Shown: positions 15,739-23,635 of the stretch, piece by piece
How positions within the stretch are numbered: the stretch's first letter is position 1
Layout: the number at the start of each line of letters is the position of its first letter
Origin: Streptomyces griseus
GTDB taxonomy: Bacteria; Actinomycetota; Actinomycetes; Streptomycetales; Streptomycetaceae
Assembly (NCBI RefSeq): GCF_900460065.1
Contig: NZ_UAVD01000036.1
Location: forward strand, 96,286 to 160,285
Reading direction: 5' to 3'
Length of the DNA: 64,000 nt
Notes under the pieces: generated by a model
What the model was told of the DNA's origin: nothing
The model's database searches: none
Seen by the model: only the letters and a program-made list of their open reading frames with translations
Translations under genes and position numbers: made by a program

Positions 15739-17143
15739 TCCTCCTCAGGGCTCAGCAGTTCGGCTCGGTGTTCGCGGGCGGTTTCGCGGTTGTGTTGGAT
15801 GTCGCGGTGGATGTTGGCGGCGAGCCAGGATTCGCCGGGGGTGTGGCCGTTTCCGGCGTAGGTCCAGTGCGCGAGTGTGAGCGTGGTGGCTTCGGGGTGG
15901 TCGTCGGGGTCGGGGAGGCCGAGTGCGGTGCGTTGTTCGGCGGCGCGGTAGTCGGCGCGGGTCTGGCGGAGTGCTCCGAGGGTGGTGGAGTAGGCGCGGG
16001 ACTTGGTGGAGAAGTGGCCGCGGAAGCCGAGCATGTGGGCCCAGTCGCGGAGCTTGCGTTCCGGGTAGGCGTGATGCAGGTCGAGGCACGCCTCGATCAG
16101 CCGGCGCGGGTGCTCGGGAACGTTGAGCAGCACCAGGGCTTCCTTGTTGCCGACGCGGTGGTCCACGGTGCCGGTCGTCTCGGCGGCTTTGGTGGCGTAC
16201 TTGGCAACGTAGGAGGCGACAGCCTGTTCGGTGAGGTCTTCGCCGTTGCCGAACGCTCCGATGGGCTGCACGTCGAGCTGCGTGCCCCACCGCAGCGTCC
16301 AGCCTTCGTTGAACCCAGCTTCCGGGTTGGCGGGCACGTCGACCTCGACGCGGGCGGCGGCGGCGCGGATCGCGTCGTCCAGGAGGTCATGGGTAGCCCA
16401 GGCCGGTGGCGGGGTGTCGGGGCCTTCGGGTCCGTCGAAGCGGATCACGGCGTGGAAGTGCACGGCTCCGCGCTTCTGGTACTCGGCGACCTTCCCGAAG
16501 GACACCTTGGACTGTTCGCGGGCGGCTTTCTGGGTGAGTCCGGCGCGGCGGGCGATTTCGCGGCGGAGATAGATCGTGAAGTAGCGCCAGAGGTCGGAGG
16601 CGTGGTTGTTCCACAGCACCGCCCCCGCGTAGTCGTAGGTGTCCGGGTCCAGCGGCGTGCCCAGCTCCGGGGCATCCTCAGCGTGCCGGACACCGCAGCG
16701 GCAGGGCCGGGTGCCGGGCCGGTTGTGGACCGGACCGAACGACGGGGCCGTCAGCGTCGCGAAGACGCGGGGGTGATCCCGAATAGTGGTGGGGGTGCCC
16801 TTGTCCGGGTCGCCGGTGAGTCCGGCGCGGATGAGGTGGTAGGTGTCGCCTGCGTAGGTCCAGGCGCAGGCGGGGCAGCGGGAGGCGCGGCGGTTGCCGC
16901 AGGCGACCCGCAGGCGACCCGCAGGCGACCCCCGGGCTCGGCGTCCGTCGAGTAGTGGTGGAGCAGGGTGCCGGTTGCCCGGTCGATGGTTTTGGTTGCT
17001 CCGGTGAGGTGGATGGGCTGGGAGCAGCCGCCGGTGCGGCGGAGTTGTTCGGTGAGGCGGTCGAAGCCGGGAGACCCGGCCACCCTCAGCAGGTCGGTGA
17101 GGGTGGCCGGGTCCAGGCCCGCCGTGGTGGCGGTGTCGCTCAC
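15732..17143 (-). pseudogene. repSA: Replication initiator RepSA, frameshifted by an extra 11-bp repeat
   Basis: Rolling-circle HUH initiator of pSAM2-type elements. The N-terminal frame starts at GTG 17143 (VSDTATTAGLDPATLTDLLR) and reads well to GGRLRVACG. The sequence then has three copies of GGTCGCCTGCG (16898-16930) where the reading needs two. Removing one copy (11 bp) restores a continuous frame: NRRASRCPACAWTYAGDT, then HPRVFATLTAPSFGPVHNRP, LWNNHASDLWRYFT, the HUH motif GAVHFHAVIRF, the YVAKYATK tyrosine motif, and on to the stop at 15732. The repaired product is 466 aa, the normal family length. No other stop or shift is seen, so the lesion is recent or reversible, or a sequencing error. 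Confidence 0.9.
16898..16930. repeat. 11-bp x3 tandem repeat inside repSA
   Basis: On the plus strand CGCAGGCGACC at 16898, 16909 and 16920, perfect and contiguous. Two copies give the conserved GGRLRVACGNRR reading; three shift the frame by +2. Confidence 0.92.
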
Positions 17144-17796
17144 GCGGCCACCTCCAGGCGGGAGGCGAGCAGGGCGGTCGCGATGTGGTGGGTGTAGGCC
17201 GGGGGGATGCATTCGCGGATCCCGTCGCGGTTCATCCAGGGCACGCCGATGTCGGTGCGGGCTTCCTGCACTCCGCTGAAGTTGCCGACGTAGTGGGCGA
17301 AGTGGCCGGCCGCGCGGGGGCGGCCCATCTTGGTCAGGGGTGCCCAGTGGGCGGGGTGGCGGGGCGGGGTGAAGGTGAAGGTGCCGCCGGTTTCGAAGAG
17401 GCGGTGGCGGTAGGTCCGCATCCCGAACGTGGCGGCGCACAGGGTGACCGGGTCGCGGAGTTCGCGGTGGGCTTCTTCGACGTTCTCGATGACCCAGGGG
17501 CGGCCGGTGGCTTCGAGGGCGGCCCGGGTGGGGGCGATGAGGTCGGGGTGGTCGCGGTGCTGGATCTTCTGGGCGCGGCTGTAGCGCTGGCACGGGGGCG
17601 AGGCGTGGATGAAGTCGAACTCCGCCCCGTGCTCGCGGACGTAGTCGATGGCGTCGGCCTGGATGAAGCGGAAGGGGTAGCGGGGCTGGGGGGCCAGGTC
17701 GATGCCGGTCACGTCGAAGCCAGCTCGGTGGTAGCCCATGGCGGCACCGCCCTGGCAGCAGAAGAGGTCCAGCACCCGGAGCCGGTTGGTAATCAT
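17140..17796 (-). CDS. C5-cytosine DNA methyltransferase-like protein of the AICE
   Basis: 218 aa, about half the usual C5-methyltransferase length. Motif I LRVLDLFCCQGGAAMGYHRAG, motif IV SPPCQRYSRAQ with the catalytic Cys, motif VI PWVIENVEEA. Motifs IX-X are compressed and the target recognition region is short, as in small phage/AICE-type enzymes. Start ATG 17796 overlaps the upstream small gene by four bases; its stop overlaps the repSA GTG. Its role may be protecting element DNA from host restriction. Inferred. Confidence 0.8.
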   Translation of the reverse strand: MITNRLRVLDLFCCQGGAAMGYHRAGFDVTGIDLAPQPRYPFRFIQADAIDYVREHGAEFDFIHASPPCQRYSRAQKIQHRDHPDLIAPTRAALEATGRPWVIENVEEAHRELRDPVTLCAATFGMRTYRHRLFETGGTFTFTPPRHPAHWAPLTKMGRPRAAGHFAHYVGNFSGVQEARTDIGVPWMNRDGIRECIPPAYTHHIATALLASRLEVAA

Positions 17797-18002
17797 CGGC
17801 GGCCACCACCGTTGCGGTGGGCCGGGCCGTGGTTCGCGGCGTAGCCCTCGACCAGGGCCTTGACCTGGCTGTCGCCCGTCGCGGTGGTCGTGGCCCCGCA
17901 GTGGCAGACGGCCGAGCCGGTGGCGGGGGTGTTCGGGGAGGGCTTGCTGACGTGGAGGCCGGGGCGGTCGGGGGTGGGGGTCAGGTCGGCCATGGTGCTC
18001 AC
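17793..18002 (-). CDS. Small AICE protein of unknown function
   Basis: 69 aa from a GTG at 18002 (an ATG at 17993 is an alternative). Contains VCHCGATTTATGDSQVKALVEGYAANHG, a CxC pair and a short conserved helix. Overlaps both neighbours by four bases, so it is expressed with the transfer/replication operon. No function known to me. Confidence 0.6.
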   Translation of the reverse strand: MSTMADLTPTPDRPGLHVSKPSPNTPATGSAVCHCGATTTATGDSQVKALVEGYAANHGPAHRNGGGRR

Positions 18003-18181
18003 CGGCCGGTGCGGACGAAGGCGCGGGCGGGGGTGGTGTGGCCGGTGCCGTGGCAGGCGGGGCAGTTCGCGGTGATGGTCTGGCGCTGCCCGTCGGGGGT
18101 GGTCTGGCCGGTGGTGATGGTGACGGTGGGGAAGTTGTCGCAGTGGCCGCAGATCGGCCGGGGCGGCATGGGCTGGGGCAT
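17999..18181 (-). CDS. Small zinc-finger-like AICE protein
   Basis: 60 aa: starts MPQPMPPRPICGHCDNF; CGHC near the start and CPACHGTGH later form two CxxC pairs, the DnaJ-type zinc-ribbon pattern. ATG with an upstream purine-rich AAAGGGAGA. Coupled (GTGA) to the next gene. Unknown function; similar small Cys-rich products are common in AICE operons. Confidence 0.65.
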   Translation of the reverse strand: MPQPMPPRPICGHCDNFPTVTITTGQTTPDGQRQTITANCPACHGTGHTTPARAFVRTGR

Positions 18182-18273
18182 GATGGGATCTCCCTTTCGG
18201 GTCCGTTGGATCTGGAAGTGGTGGGCACCCGGGACGGCGGAAACTTGGCGGTGGAAGCCGCCCCGGGGGCCGG

Positions 18274-18606
18274 TTAGCGGTTGTTCGGGCTGTTGAGCAG
18301 CGAGCGCAGGACCACGGCGCACACGGCGACCGAGGTGGCGGTGATCGCGGTCGCCAGGAGCATCGAGACCAGGACCGTCCCGACGACCAGGACTACGGCG
18401 GTCCCGGCGGCGGCGACGACGAGGAGCGAGCCCGGGGTGAACCGAACGGCCGGCCGGGCGGGCGGAGCAGCCGGAACCGGGGCCGGGGCGCTCGGGGTGT
18501 GGTGGCAGGTGCAGGCCGGGGGATGCACGAGGCCGGTGAGCGGCGGGACGAGGGACGTGCCGGGGGTGGGTGCGGTGTCCGGGGGCGGGATCTTCGGGGT
18601 GAACAC
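18274..18606 (-). CDS. SpdD-like spread protein
   Basis: 110 aa. Begins MFTPKIPPPDTAPTPGTSLV, then a Pro/Ala-rich linker and two adjacent hydrophobic segments (SLLVVAAAGTAVVLVVGTVL, then SMLLATAITATSVAVCAVVL). The arrangement matches SpdD-type membrane proteins that help intramycelial spread of Streptomyces plasmids. A GGAGGC sequence lies just upstream of the ATG. Confidence 0.7.
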   Translation of the reverse strand: MFTPKIPPPDTAPTPGTSLVPPLTGLVHPPACTCHHTPSAPAPVPAAPPARPAVRFTPGSLLVVAAAGTAVVLVVGTVLVSMLLATAITATSVAVCAVVLRSLLNSPNNR

Positions 18607-18621
18607 GGGCGGGGCCTCCTG

Positions 18622-18810
18622 TCAGGGGTTGCAGCGGTGGGTGCGGGCGGCGAGTTCGGCGGCGGGACGGCCGTGGTAGTCGGCGGAGAAGTCGCAGCGG
18701 GGTGCGGTGCAGGCGGCGACGTGCTTGGTGCGGCCCCGGCCGTCGTAGTAGGTGCCGACCTGAACGGGGCCGAAGCGGACCACGTTCGTGAAGCGGTTCG
18801 GGCGCGGCAT
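18622..18810 (-). CDS. Mobile element transfer protein, SpdA-like
   Basis: 62 aa beginning MPRPNRFTNVVRFGPVQVGT, followed by KHVAACTAPRCDFSADYHGR and THRCNP. This compact three-Cys protein is a regular member of pSAM2-like operons. AAGGAGG precedes the ATG. Molecular role unknown. Confidence 0.75.
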   Translation of the reverse strand: MPRPNRFTNVVRFGPVQVGTYYDGRGRTKHVAACTAPRCDFSADYHGRPAAELAARTHRCNP

Positions 18811-18830
18811 CGCATGAACCTCCTTGCGTG

Positions 18831-19508
18831 TTAGGCGAGTTGGGTGGTGATGGCGTCGGCGAGGGGTGCGGGGACGCCGAGGCGGGCGCGCAGGGTGGCC
18901 GAGTCGATTCGGGCACCGGTCGCGGTCCGGTGGGCGTCGGCCAGCTTCCGGGCGTGGTCGAGCAATGCCGGAGGAACCGCCGCCGAGGCAGGAGCCGGAA
19001 CAGGCACTGGGGTGGGCTCGGCGGCCGGTGCTGGCGGAAGTTCCGGAGCCGGTTCGGGAGCCCGTTCCACCGTCACGTCCGGGACCGGATCAGTGGCCGG
19101 GGCAACCGGCGGTGCGGCAGCCGGGACGGGGGCCGGTTCGGCGGGTGCGGTGGTGGGGGTGTGGACGAGGAGGGTGCCGCCGAGGAAGGCGAGGGCGGGC
19201 CATCCGGCGACGAGGATGCGGAGCCAGGCGGGAACGTCGTTGAGGTCGAGGAGTCCGGCGGTGGCGACGTTCGCGCCGAGCGAGGCGGCGAGGGCGATGA
19301 TGAACCAGGCCCAGGCGGCGCGGTTGTCGGCGGTCGTGCGCATGCGCCGCCAGGCCGCGACCAACAGGAGATCGACGCTGATCGGGTAGGCCCAGGCTTT
19401 CCAGCCGTCCTGCCCGGCGGCTTCGGCCAGGTCGTGCAGGTGGGCGAAGGACAGGGCACCGGCGATCACGGCCTGGATGAGTACGGCGTCGATGCGGATG
19501 CGGGACAC
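18831..19508 (-). CDS. SpdB-like DUF2637 membrane protein
   Basis: 225 aa. Residues 1-120 hold about four membrane segments (VLIQAVIAGALSFAHLHDLA; AYPISVDLLLVAAWR; AWFIIALAASLGANVATAGLL; ILVAGWPALAFLGGTLLV), the DUF2637/SpdB pattern. A Pro/Ala-rich linker follows, then a C-terminal helical domain (ALLDHARKLADAHRTATGA...LRARLG) like a small winged helix. Thought to form pores for plasmid spread between hyphal compartments with TraB. Confidence 0.85.
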   Translation of the reverse strand: MSRIRIDAVLIQAVIAGALSFAHLHDLAEAAGQDGWKAWAYPISVDLLLVAAWRRMRTTADNRAAWAWFIIALAASLGANVATAGLLDLNDVPAWLRILVAGWPALAFLGGTLLVHTPTTAPAEPAPVPAAAPPVAPATDPVPDVTVERAPEPAPELPPAPAAEPTPVPVPAPASAAVPPALLDHARKLADAHRTATGARIDSATLRARLGVPAPLADAITTQLA

Positions 19509-19589
19509 AGGGGTTCACCTCCTTTCAGGGGTGGGCCGGTGCCGGGGCGGGGAATGGGCCGCCGCCGGGCACCGGGCGGGGAGGGGTGG

Positions 19590-19787
19590 TCAGGCGTCGG
19601 GGTTGGTGCCGGTGCCGAGGCAGTTGAGGCAGAGGCCGTCCTGCTGTCCGACCGGGCGGCGCTTGCGTCCGACCCGCACCGTGATCGCGACGTTCCCGGT
19701 CCCGCCGCACGGCTGACACAAGGCCGGTTCGACCGGGGCAGGGGCGGTTGTGGTCGGGGTTTTGGTGGTGGTCCGACGGGTTGCCAT
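19590..19787 (-). CDS. Small CxxC zinc-ribbon-like AICE protein
   Basis: 65 aa: Thr/Pro-rich start, then LCQPCGGTGNVAITVRVGRK and LCLNCLGTGTNPDA, two CxxC-xG-x-G knuckles as in DnaJ zinc domains. ATG with GGAAGGAACC upstream. Function unknown. Confidence 0.65.
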   Translation of the reverse strand: MATRRTTTKTPTTTAPAPVEPALCQPCGGTGNVAITVRVGRKRRPVGQQDGLCLNCLGTGTNPDA

Positions 19788-19874
19788 GGCGGTGGTTCCT
19801 TCCGGTTCCGGGCATGGGTGGGGTAAGGACCCGGCGCGAAGCAGTCACGCCAACTGGACTTGCAGGTGCGGGAG

Positions 19875-21224
19875 TTAGCCGGTTGCCGGGCTGGGCTTGA
19901 GGAGCGGTGAGCCCGGGGCCGGGGTGGCGGAGAGGGCCGGCCGGAAGGGTGCCAGAGCGGCAAGGTGCGGGGTGAGGTGCGCGTACTCGTGGCAGACGGC
20001 CACGGCTTGGGCGGGGGTCATGGCGGGGGTGCGGATGCGGGACCAGCCGCCGGAGGAGTCCCCGGCCACCGCGACCCCGGGACGGTCCGGCGGGATGGTG
20101 GTTGCGGCGAAGACCGCTTCGGGGGCGATGTCCCCGAGAGCCATCTCGGCGGTCTGCTTGTCGTTGACCCGGTGCACCACCCGCCCGGTGAGCTGAGCCC
20201 GCAGGGCGGTGGCTCCCTTGCCGAGGTCGGAGCCGAAGCGCTGCCCACAGACCTCCAGGAAGATCCCCACGGCGCGGGCCATCTGCGCGAGCCGGATCAT
20301 CCGCATCACCATCCGGTCCCGGCGTTCCTCGTCCTTCTTCACGGCGACGAGGAACAGCTCGGCGACCTCGTCGACCAGGACGACCAGCGGCACCGGACGC
20401 ACCTTCGCAGGCAGGGCCCACAGGTCCGAGACACCGTGGGAGCTGAGGAGGTCGAAGCGCTCTTCCATCTCGCCAACGAGGGCTTCCAGCAGGCCGTCCG
20501 CCTCGTCCGGTGTGATCGCGAGGGCGGAGAGGCGGGGTGCGTAGCCGTGCTGTTCCACCCCGCGTTTGCAGTCGATGCCGACCAGGCCGACCGGGAGCTT
20601 GGCGAGGCCGGAGATGAGGTTGCGCTGATACATCGACTTGCCCGACTGGTTCGCGCCGACCGTCAGGGCGTGCGGGACCTTCTGGTAGTCCCGGACGAAC
20701 GCCGTGCCGTCCTCCCGCAGCGCCACCGGCACGACCAGCGGACCGGCGATGATGTTGCGGGGCAGGCAGCGGGGCATCTTCACGCGGCGCAGGACGTCGT
20801 AGCCGGTCATCCGCAGGTCCACGAACCCCGGCTTCACCTCGACCACGTGGACGGAGTGGACGCCCCAGGCGTGGCGGAGCCGTTCGGAGGCGGCGGCAAC
20901 GTCGGCAGGCTCCAGACCGGCCGGGAGGCGAAGCGTCGCCTTCATGCCGGTGGTGGAGTAGCGGACGCGGCGGACCTGCGGGGGAACGGGCTGGACTTCC
21001 TGGCGGGCGACGTTGCGGACCATGAATGCCCGCAGGCGGGACGGCTGGACCGTCAGCCCGCACACGTCCATCGTCGCCCGGTACGTGACCGAGAAGCGGA
21101 CCCGGGCGACGGGGGCACCGACCAGCGACCAGAACACCCGAGGAGACCGGGCCTTGGCGTAGCCGAGGCCCCCGGCGGCCGATAAGGCCCCCGCAACCTC
21201 GATCACCGTGGACAGGTCCGACAT
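19875..21224 (-). CDS. FtsK/SpoIIIE-type conjugative DNA translocase (TraB/TraSA-like)
   Basis: 449 aa. Walker A GANQSGKS (190-197), Walker B VPLVVLVDEVAEL (~279-291), and the downstream FtsK-like GQRFGSDLGKGATALRAQLTGRVVHRV. The N-terminal ~150 residues have one weak hydrophobic segment (AGALSAAGGLGYA) and a beta-rich part. A single TraB-type ATPase moves double-stranded DNA between mycelia. The ATG lies 2 bp from the upstream gene's stop, so both are in one operon. Confidence 0.9.
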   Translation of the reverse strand: MSDLSTVIEVAGALSAAGGLGYAKARSPRVFWSLVGAPVARVRFSVTYRATMDVCGLTVQPSRLRAFMVRNVARQEVQPVPPQVRRVRYSTTGMKATLRLPAGLEPADVAAASERLRHAWGVHSVHVVEVKPGFVDLRMTGYDVLRRVKMPRCLPRNIIAGPLVVPVALREDGTAFVRDYQKVPHALTVGANQSGKSMYQRNLISGLAKLPVGLVGIDCKRGVEQHGYAPRLSALAITPDEADGLLEALVGEMEERFDLLSSHGVSDLWALPAKVRPVPLVVLVDEVAELFLVAVKKDEERRDRMVMRMIRLAQMARAVGIFLEVCGQRFGSDLGKGATALRAQLTGRVVHRVNDKQTAEMALGDIAPEAVFAATTIPPDRPGVAVAGDSSGGWSRIRTPAMTPAQAVAVCHEYAHLTPHLAALAPFRPALSATPAPGSPLLKPSPATG

Positions 21225-21226
21225 GA

Positions 21227-21559
21227 TCAGGCCCCCAGCGGAGTCACAGCGACCGCGCGGAAGCTGATCCCGTGCCGGGTCTGGCCGTTGAACGTGTTCT
21301 CCCAGTCGCGGGCCTTGAGGCCGACGACCGTGACCGGTGTACCGGGGGCCAGGTTCTCCGGGACACCCGTGTTCGGCACGGTCACCTGGTACAGGTTGCC
21401 CTCACCCTCGTCCGCGACCAGCAGACCCACCGTCGCGAGCGGGGCACCGGTCTCCCGGTCGATCGCGATCTCACCGGTCTGCTTGCTCACGAGCTTCGGC
21501 GTCGGAGGCGTCGCCACGAACACGACAGCGGTCGAAACATCGATCTTGAAGGACGGCAT
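21227..21559 (-). CDS. SCO3933-family AICE protein
   Basis: 110 aa starting MPSFKIDVSTAVVFVATPP, with KLVSKQTGEIAIDRETGAP and RHGISFRAVAVTPLGA. All-beta pattern. This family sits immediately before the tra gene in pSAM2-like elements and is described as regulatory. I cannot confirm the mechanism from sequence. First gene of the minus-strand operon, divergent from the KorSA-like gene, with the operators between them. GGGAGACGCT precedes the ATG. Confidence 0.75.
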   Translation of the reverse strand: MPSFKIDVSTAVVFVATPPTPKLVSKQTGEIAIDRETGAPLATVGLLVADEGEGNLYQVTVPNTGVPENLAPGTPVTVVGLKARDWENTFNGQTRHGISFRAVAVTPLGA

Positions 21560-21605
21560 GAGCGTCTCCCTCATCGCGTGGGGCAGCACGAGAAGCGCCA
21601 GCCCC

Positions 21606-21686
21606 AACTGGCTTGAGCCACTTACTGGCTTAAGCCAGTTGAGCACGTTGCCCGAGGCGCCGTCAAGCTTCTGGCTTGAGCCAGTT
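21606..21686. promoter_or_regulatory. Three palindromic KorSA-type operators
   Basis: Sites at 21606-21623 (AACTGGCTTGAGCCACTT), 21623-21640 (TACTGGCTTAAGCCAGTT) and 21669-21686 (TTCTGGCTTGAGCCAGTT). Core palindrome CTGGCTTRAGCCAG. The third touches the -10 of the repressor gene and the first two lie over the promoter side of the minus-strand transfer operon. One repressor can therefore silence both directions. Confidence 0.85.
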
Positions 21687-21688
21687 GC

Positions 21689-21694
21689 TACGCT
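21689..21694 (+). promoter_or_regulatory. -10 element of the KorSA-like gene
   Basis: TACGCT, 6 nt before the ATG at 21701, directly after operator 3. No Shine-Dalgarno sequence, so probably leaderless and autorepressed. Confidence 0.5.
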
Positions 21695-21700
21695 GTCGGC

Positions 21701-22474
21701 ATGACCTCGTCCGAGCCCTCTACTCAGCAGCCAGCAAGCAGACGCATCGCGGAAGAACTACGCCGACGGATCCGCGACGGAGAGATCCCGGCCGGTGAGA
21801 AGTTGCCTTCGGAGCGCGTCTTGGCCGAGGAGTACGGAGCCGCTCGCAACACGGCACGCGAGGCTGTGCGACTGCTTGCGGAGCAGGGTCTCGTGACTGC
21901 CAAGCACGGGCGGGGGGTATTCGTCCGCGAGCCGCAGAAGCTGTTCAGATTCGGGAGTGATCGGTACTCGATCAAGAACCGGGAGACCGGGCTAACCCCG
22001 TTCCGGCTGGAGGCACAGCGCCAAGGGAAGACGCCCAGGATCGACGTGCTGTACATCGAGCGCGAGACGCCGCCGCTTGACGTGGCGGAGCGCCTCGGTG
22101 TGGCCTCGGCCGAACAGAGCGTCGTGCACCGGGAAAACCACTACTTCGCAGACGACGAACCCGTTCAGATCGTCTCGACGTACCTCCGGTGGGACGAGGC
22201 GCAGGGCACCTTGCTCATGCAGCCGAAAACCGGCAAGGACGGAATCTACGGGCGGCTTGAGGACCTAGGTCACGTCATGACGCGGGTCCGTGACGAGATC
22301 AGCGCGCGGATGCCGACGCCGGAGGAAGCCCGGTTCCTCCAATTGCTGCCAGGCGTGCCGGTTCTGGAGGTGCTCCACACCAGCCTTGATCAGGACTTGC
22401 AGCCGTTCGAGGTGTCCAGGTACGTACACCGAGCCGACCAAACAGGACTGCTCTACGAACTGCCGGTTGAGTAG
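21701..22474 (+). CDS. GntR/UTRA-family repressor, KorSA-like
   Basis: 257 aa. N-terminal GntR winged helix (RRIAEELRRRIRDGEIPAGE, PSERVLAEEYGAARNTAREAV, LVTAKHGRGVFV) and C-terminal UTRA domain (from ~residue 95 to 255, ending YVHRADQTGLLYELPVE). KorSA of pSAM2 keeps the element integrated by repressing its activator. Here the three palindromes upstream are the obvious targets. Followed 22 bp later by a GNAT gene on the same strand. Confidence 0.9.
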   Translation: MTSSEPSTQQPASRRIAEELRRRIRDGEIPAGEKLPSERVLAEEYGAARNTAREAVRLLAEQGLVTAKHGRGVFVREPQKLFRFGSDRYSIKNRETGLTPFRLEAQRQGKTPRIDVLYIERETPPLDVAERLGVASAEQSVVHRENHYFADDEPVQIVSTYLRWDEAQGTLLMQPKTGKDGIYGRLEDLGHVMTRVRDEISARMPTPEEARFLQLLPGVPVLEVLHTSLDQDLQPFEVSRYVHRADQTGLLYELPVE

Positions 22475-22496
22475 ACCGCACTGGAGGGGGAAGCGC

Positions 22497-23006
22497 ATGT
22501 CAGCAGCCACAGTTCGCCCGCGTGAGTCACGTGACCTTGCGGAGGCGGCAACGGTTCTCACCGCCGTACACGAAACAGACGGATACCCAGTCGAAGGGGT
22601 GAAGGACCCAGAAGCTTGGCTGTCTCCAGATGGACTTCTGGCGGCATGGGTCGCGGAACTCGATGGACATGTGGTGGGGCATGTCGCCATCAACAGCCCG
22701 CAGCCGGGGGAAGAGGTAGCTCGGCTCTGGAGGGAAGAGAGCGGTGACGACGACTCCCACATCGGGGTCCTGGCCCGACTCTTCGTGGCGCGTCAAGCAC
22801 GAAAGGCGTCCGTCGGCAAACTCCTCATGGAAGCCGCTACGGCCTACGCCCGAGACAGGCACCTGCGCTTGGTGCTGGAGGTCTTGACGAAGGACGCAGC
22901 CGCGATCCGCCTCTATGAACGCCTCGGCTGGCAACGCATCGGCGAGGCCGTCCACACCTTCGGAGGCAAGCAGGTCGACGCCGTCTGCTTCGTGGCACCC
23001 GCCTGA
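22497..23006 (+). CDS. GNAT-family N-acetyltransferase (AICE cargo)
   Basis: 169 aa. Start at ATG 22497 after GGAGGGGGAA; longer frames overlap the repressor gene. GNAT motifs: WVAELDGHVVGHVAINS (motif C/D), LARLFVARQARKASVGKLLM (acetyl-CoA pyrophosphate loop region, with RKASVG in place of RGxGxG/A), and LVLEVLTKDAAAIRLYERLGWQRIG (motif B). Takes the position after korSA where pSAM2 has its NUDIX activator gene pra. Substrate unknown. Confidence 0.85.
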   Translation: MSAATVRPRESRDLAEAATVLTAVHETDGYPVEGVKDPEAWLSPDGLLAAWVAELDGHVVGHVAINSPQPGEEVARLWREESGDDDSHIGVLARLFVARQARKASVGKLLMEAATAYARDRHLRLVLEVLTKDAAAIRLYERLGWQRIGEAVHTFGGKQVDAVCFVAPA

Positions 23007-23635
23007 CGACGAGAGCTGTTACAGGTTTCTCTACCTCATCAAGGCACCCGGCTGCGCTCCGCTCCGCCGGGCGCGCTTCCCGGCTCTGGCTGCGCCCGCG
23101 CTCCTGCCTTCGGCCCGCTCGGCGCTGCCGCCGCCGACGCGCGCCCGCTGTGTAGGCCCGTTGGGCATGAGACGAGAACCAAGTCCGCGGCTTCACGACG
23201 ATGCCTCCGGCGGGGGCGCTCAGACTCCGGGATGGACGGGGCACCGCTCGCGAGTGCCGGCCGGAGCGGGGCGAGCGTCGAGGGGGCTCCCATCCCGACC
23301 ACCTTCGACCCAGGCAGAGCCGAGCAGTCGCGGCCCAGGGCGTCAAGGTCGTTCGTACAGTGGCGCGCTCCACCTTGACGCCCTGAACCACGACCGCTCC
23401 ACGGTGTGTGGGTCGAAGGCGGACGGGATGGGAGCTGGGGTGAGTGGTGGGTCCTGGTGCGGAGTCCCTATAGCGCCGAGAGCACAGGCATGAACTGCTA
23501 CCACGCATGCGTCCCGCCACTCGCAATGAGCAACGGGACGCTGGGGGTGTGTTGACCACGGGTCTGAGTCCGCCGGAAGCGTGTCCCAATTTAAGTCACG
23601 TATAGGCCACAAAGCAAGGCGCCTGAGGGACAGAA
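23007..23635. other. Structured noncoding region of the AICE
   Basis: 629 bp between the GNAT gene and the methyltransferase stop. The first half is GC-rich with many short inverted repeats. The second half contains the 150-bp nested inverted repeat at 23286-23435. No frame has a good start or family match. In related elements such a place carries transfer (clt) or replication signals. Confidence 0.55.
23286..23435. repeat. Three nested inverted repeats, candidate replication or transfer origin structure
   Basis: Outer arms GCTCCCATCCCG (23286-23297) and its complement (23424-23435); middle arms CCTTCGACCCA (23302-23312) and complement (23409-23419); inner arms CAGGGCGTCAAGGT (23336-23349) and complement (23372-23385), each perfect. 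They are collinear and nested, so a single strand can fold into one long interrupted hairpin, the form of single-strand origins of rolling-circle replicons. Confidence 0.75.

Noticed and set aside
15768..16955. Long plus-strand open frame antisense to repSA
   Set aside because: Shadow of the GC-rich minus-strand gene: low-complexity Gly/Val/Glu content and no motif.
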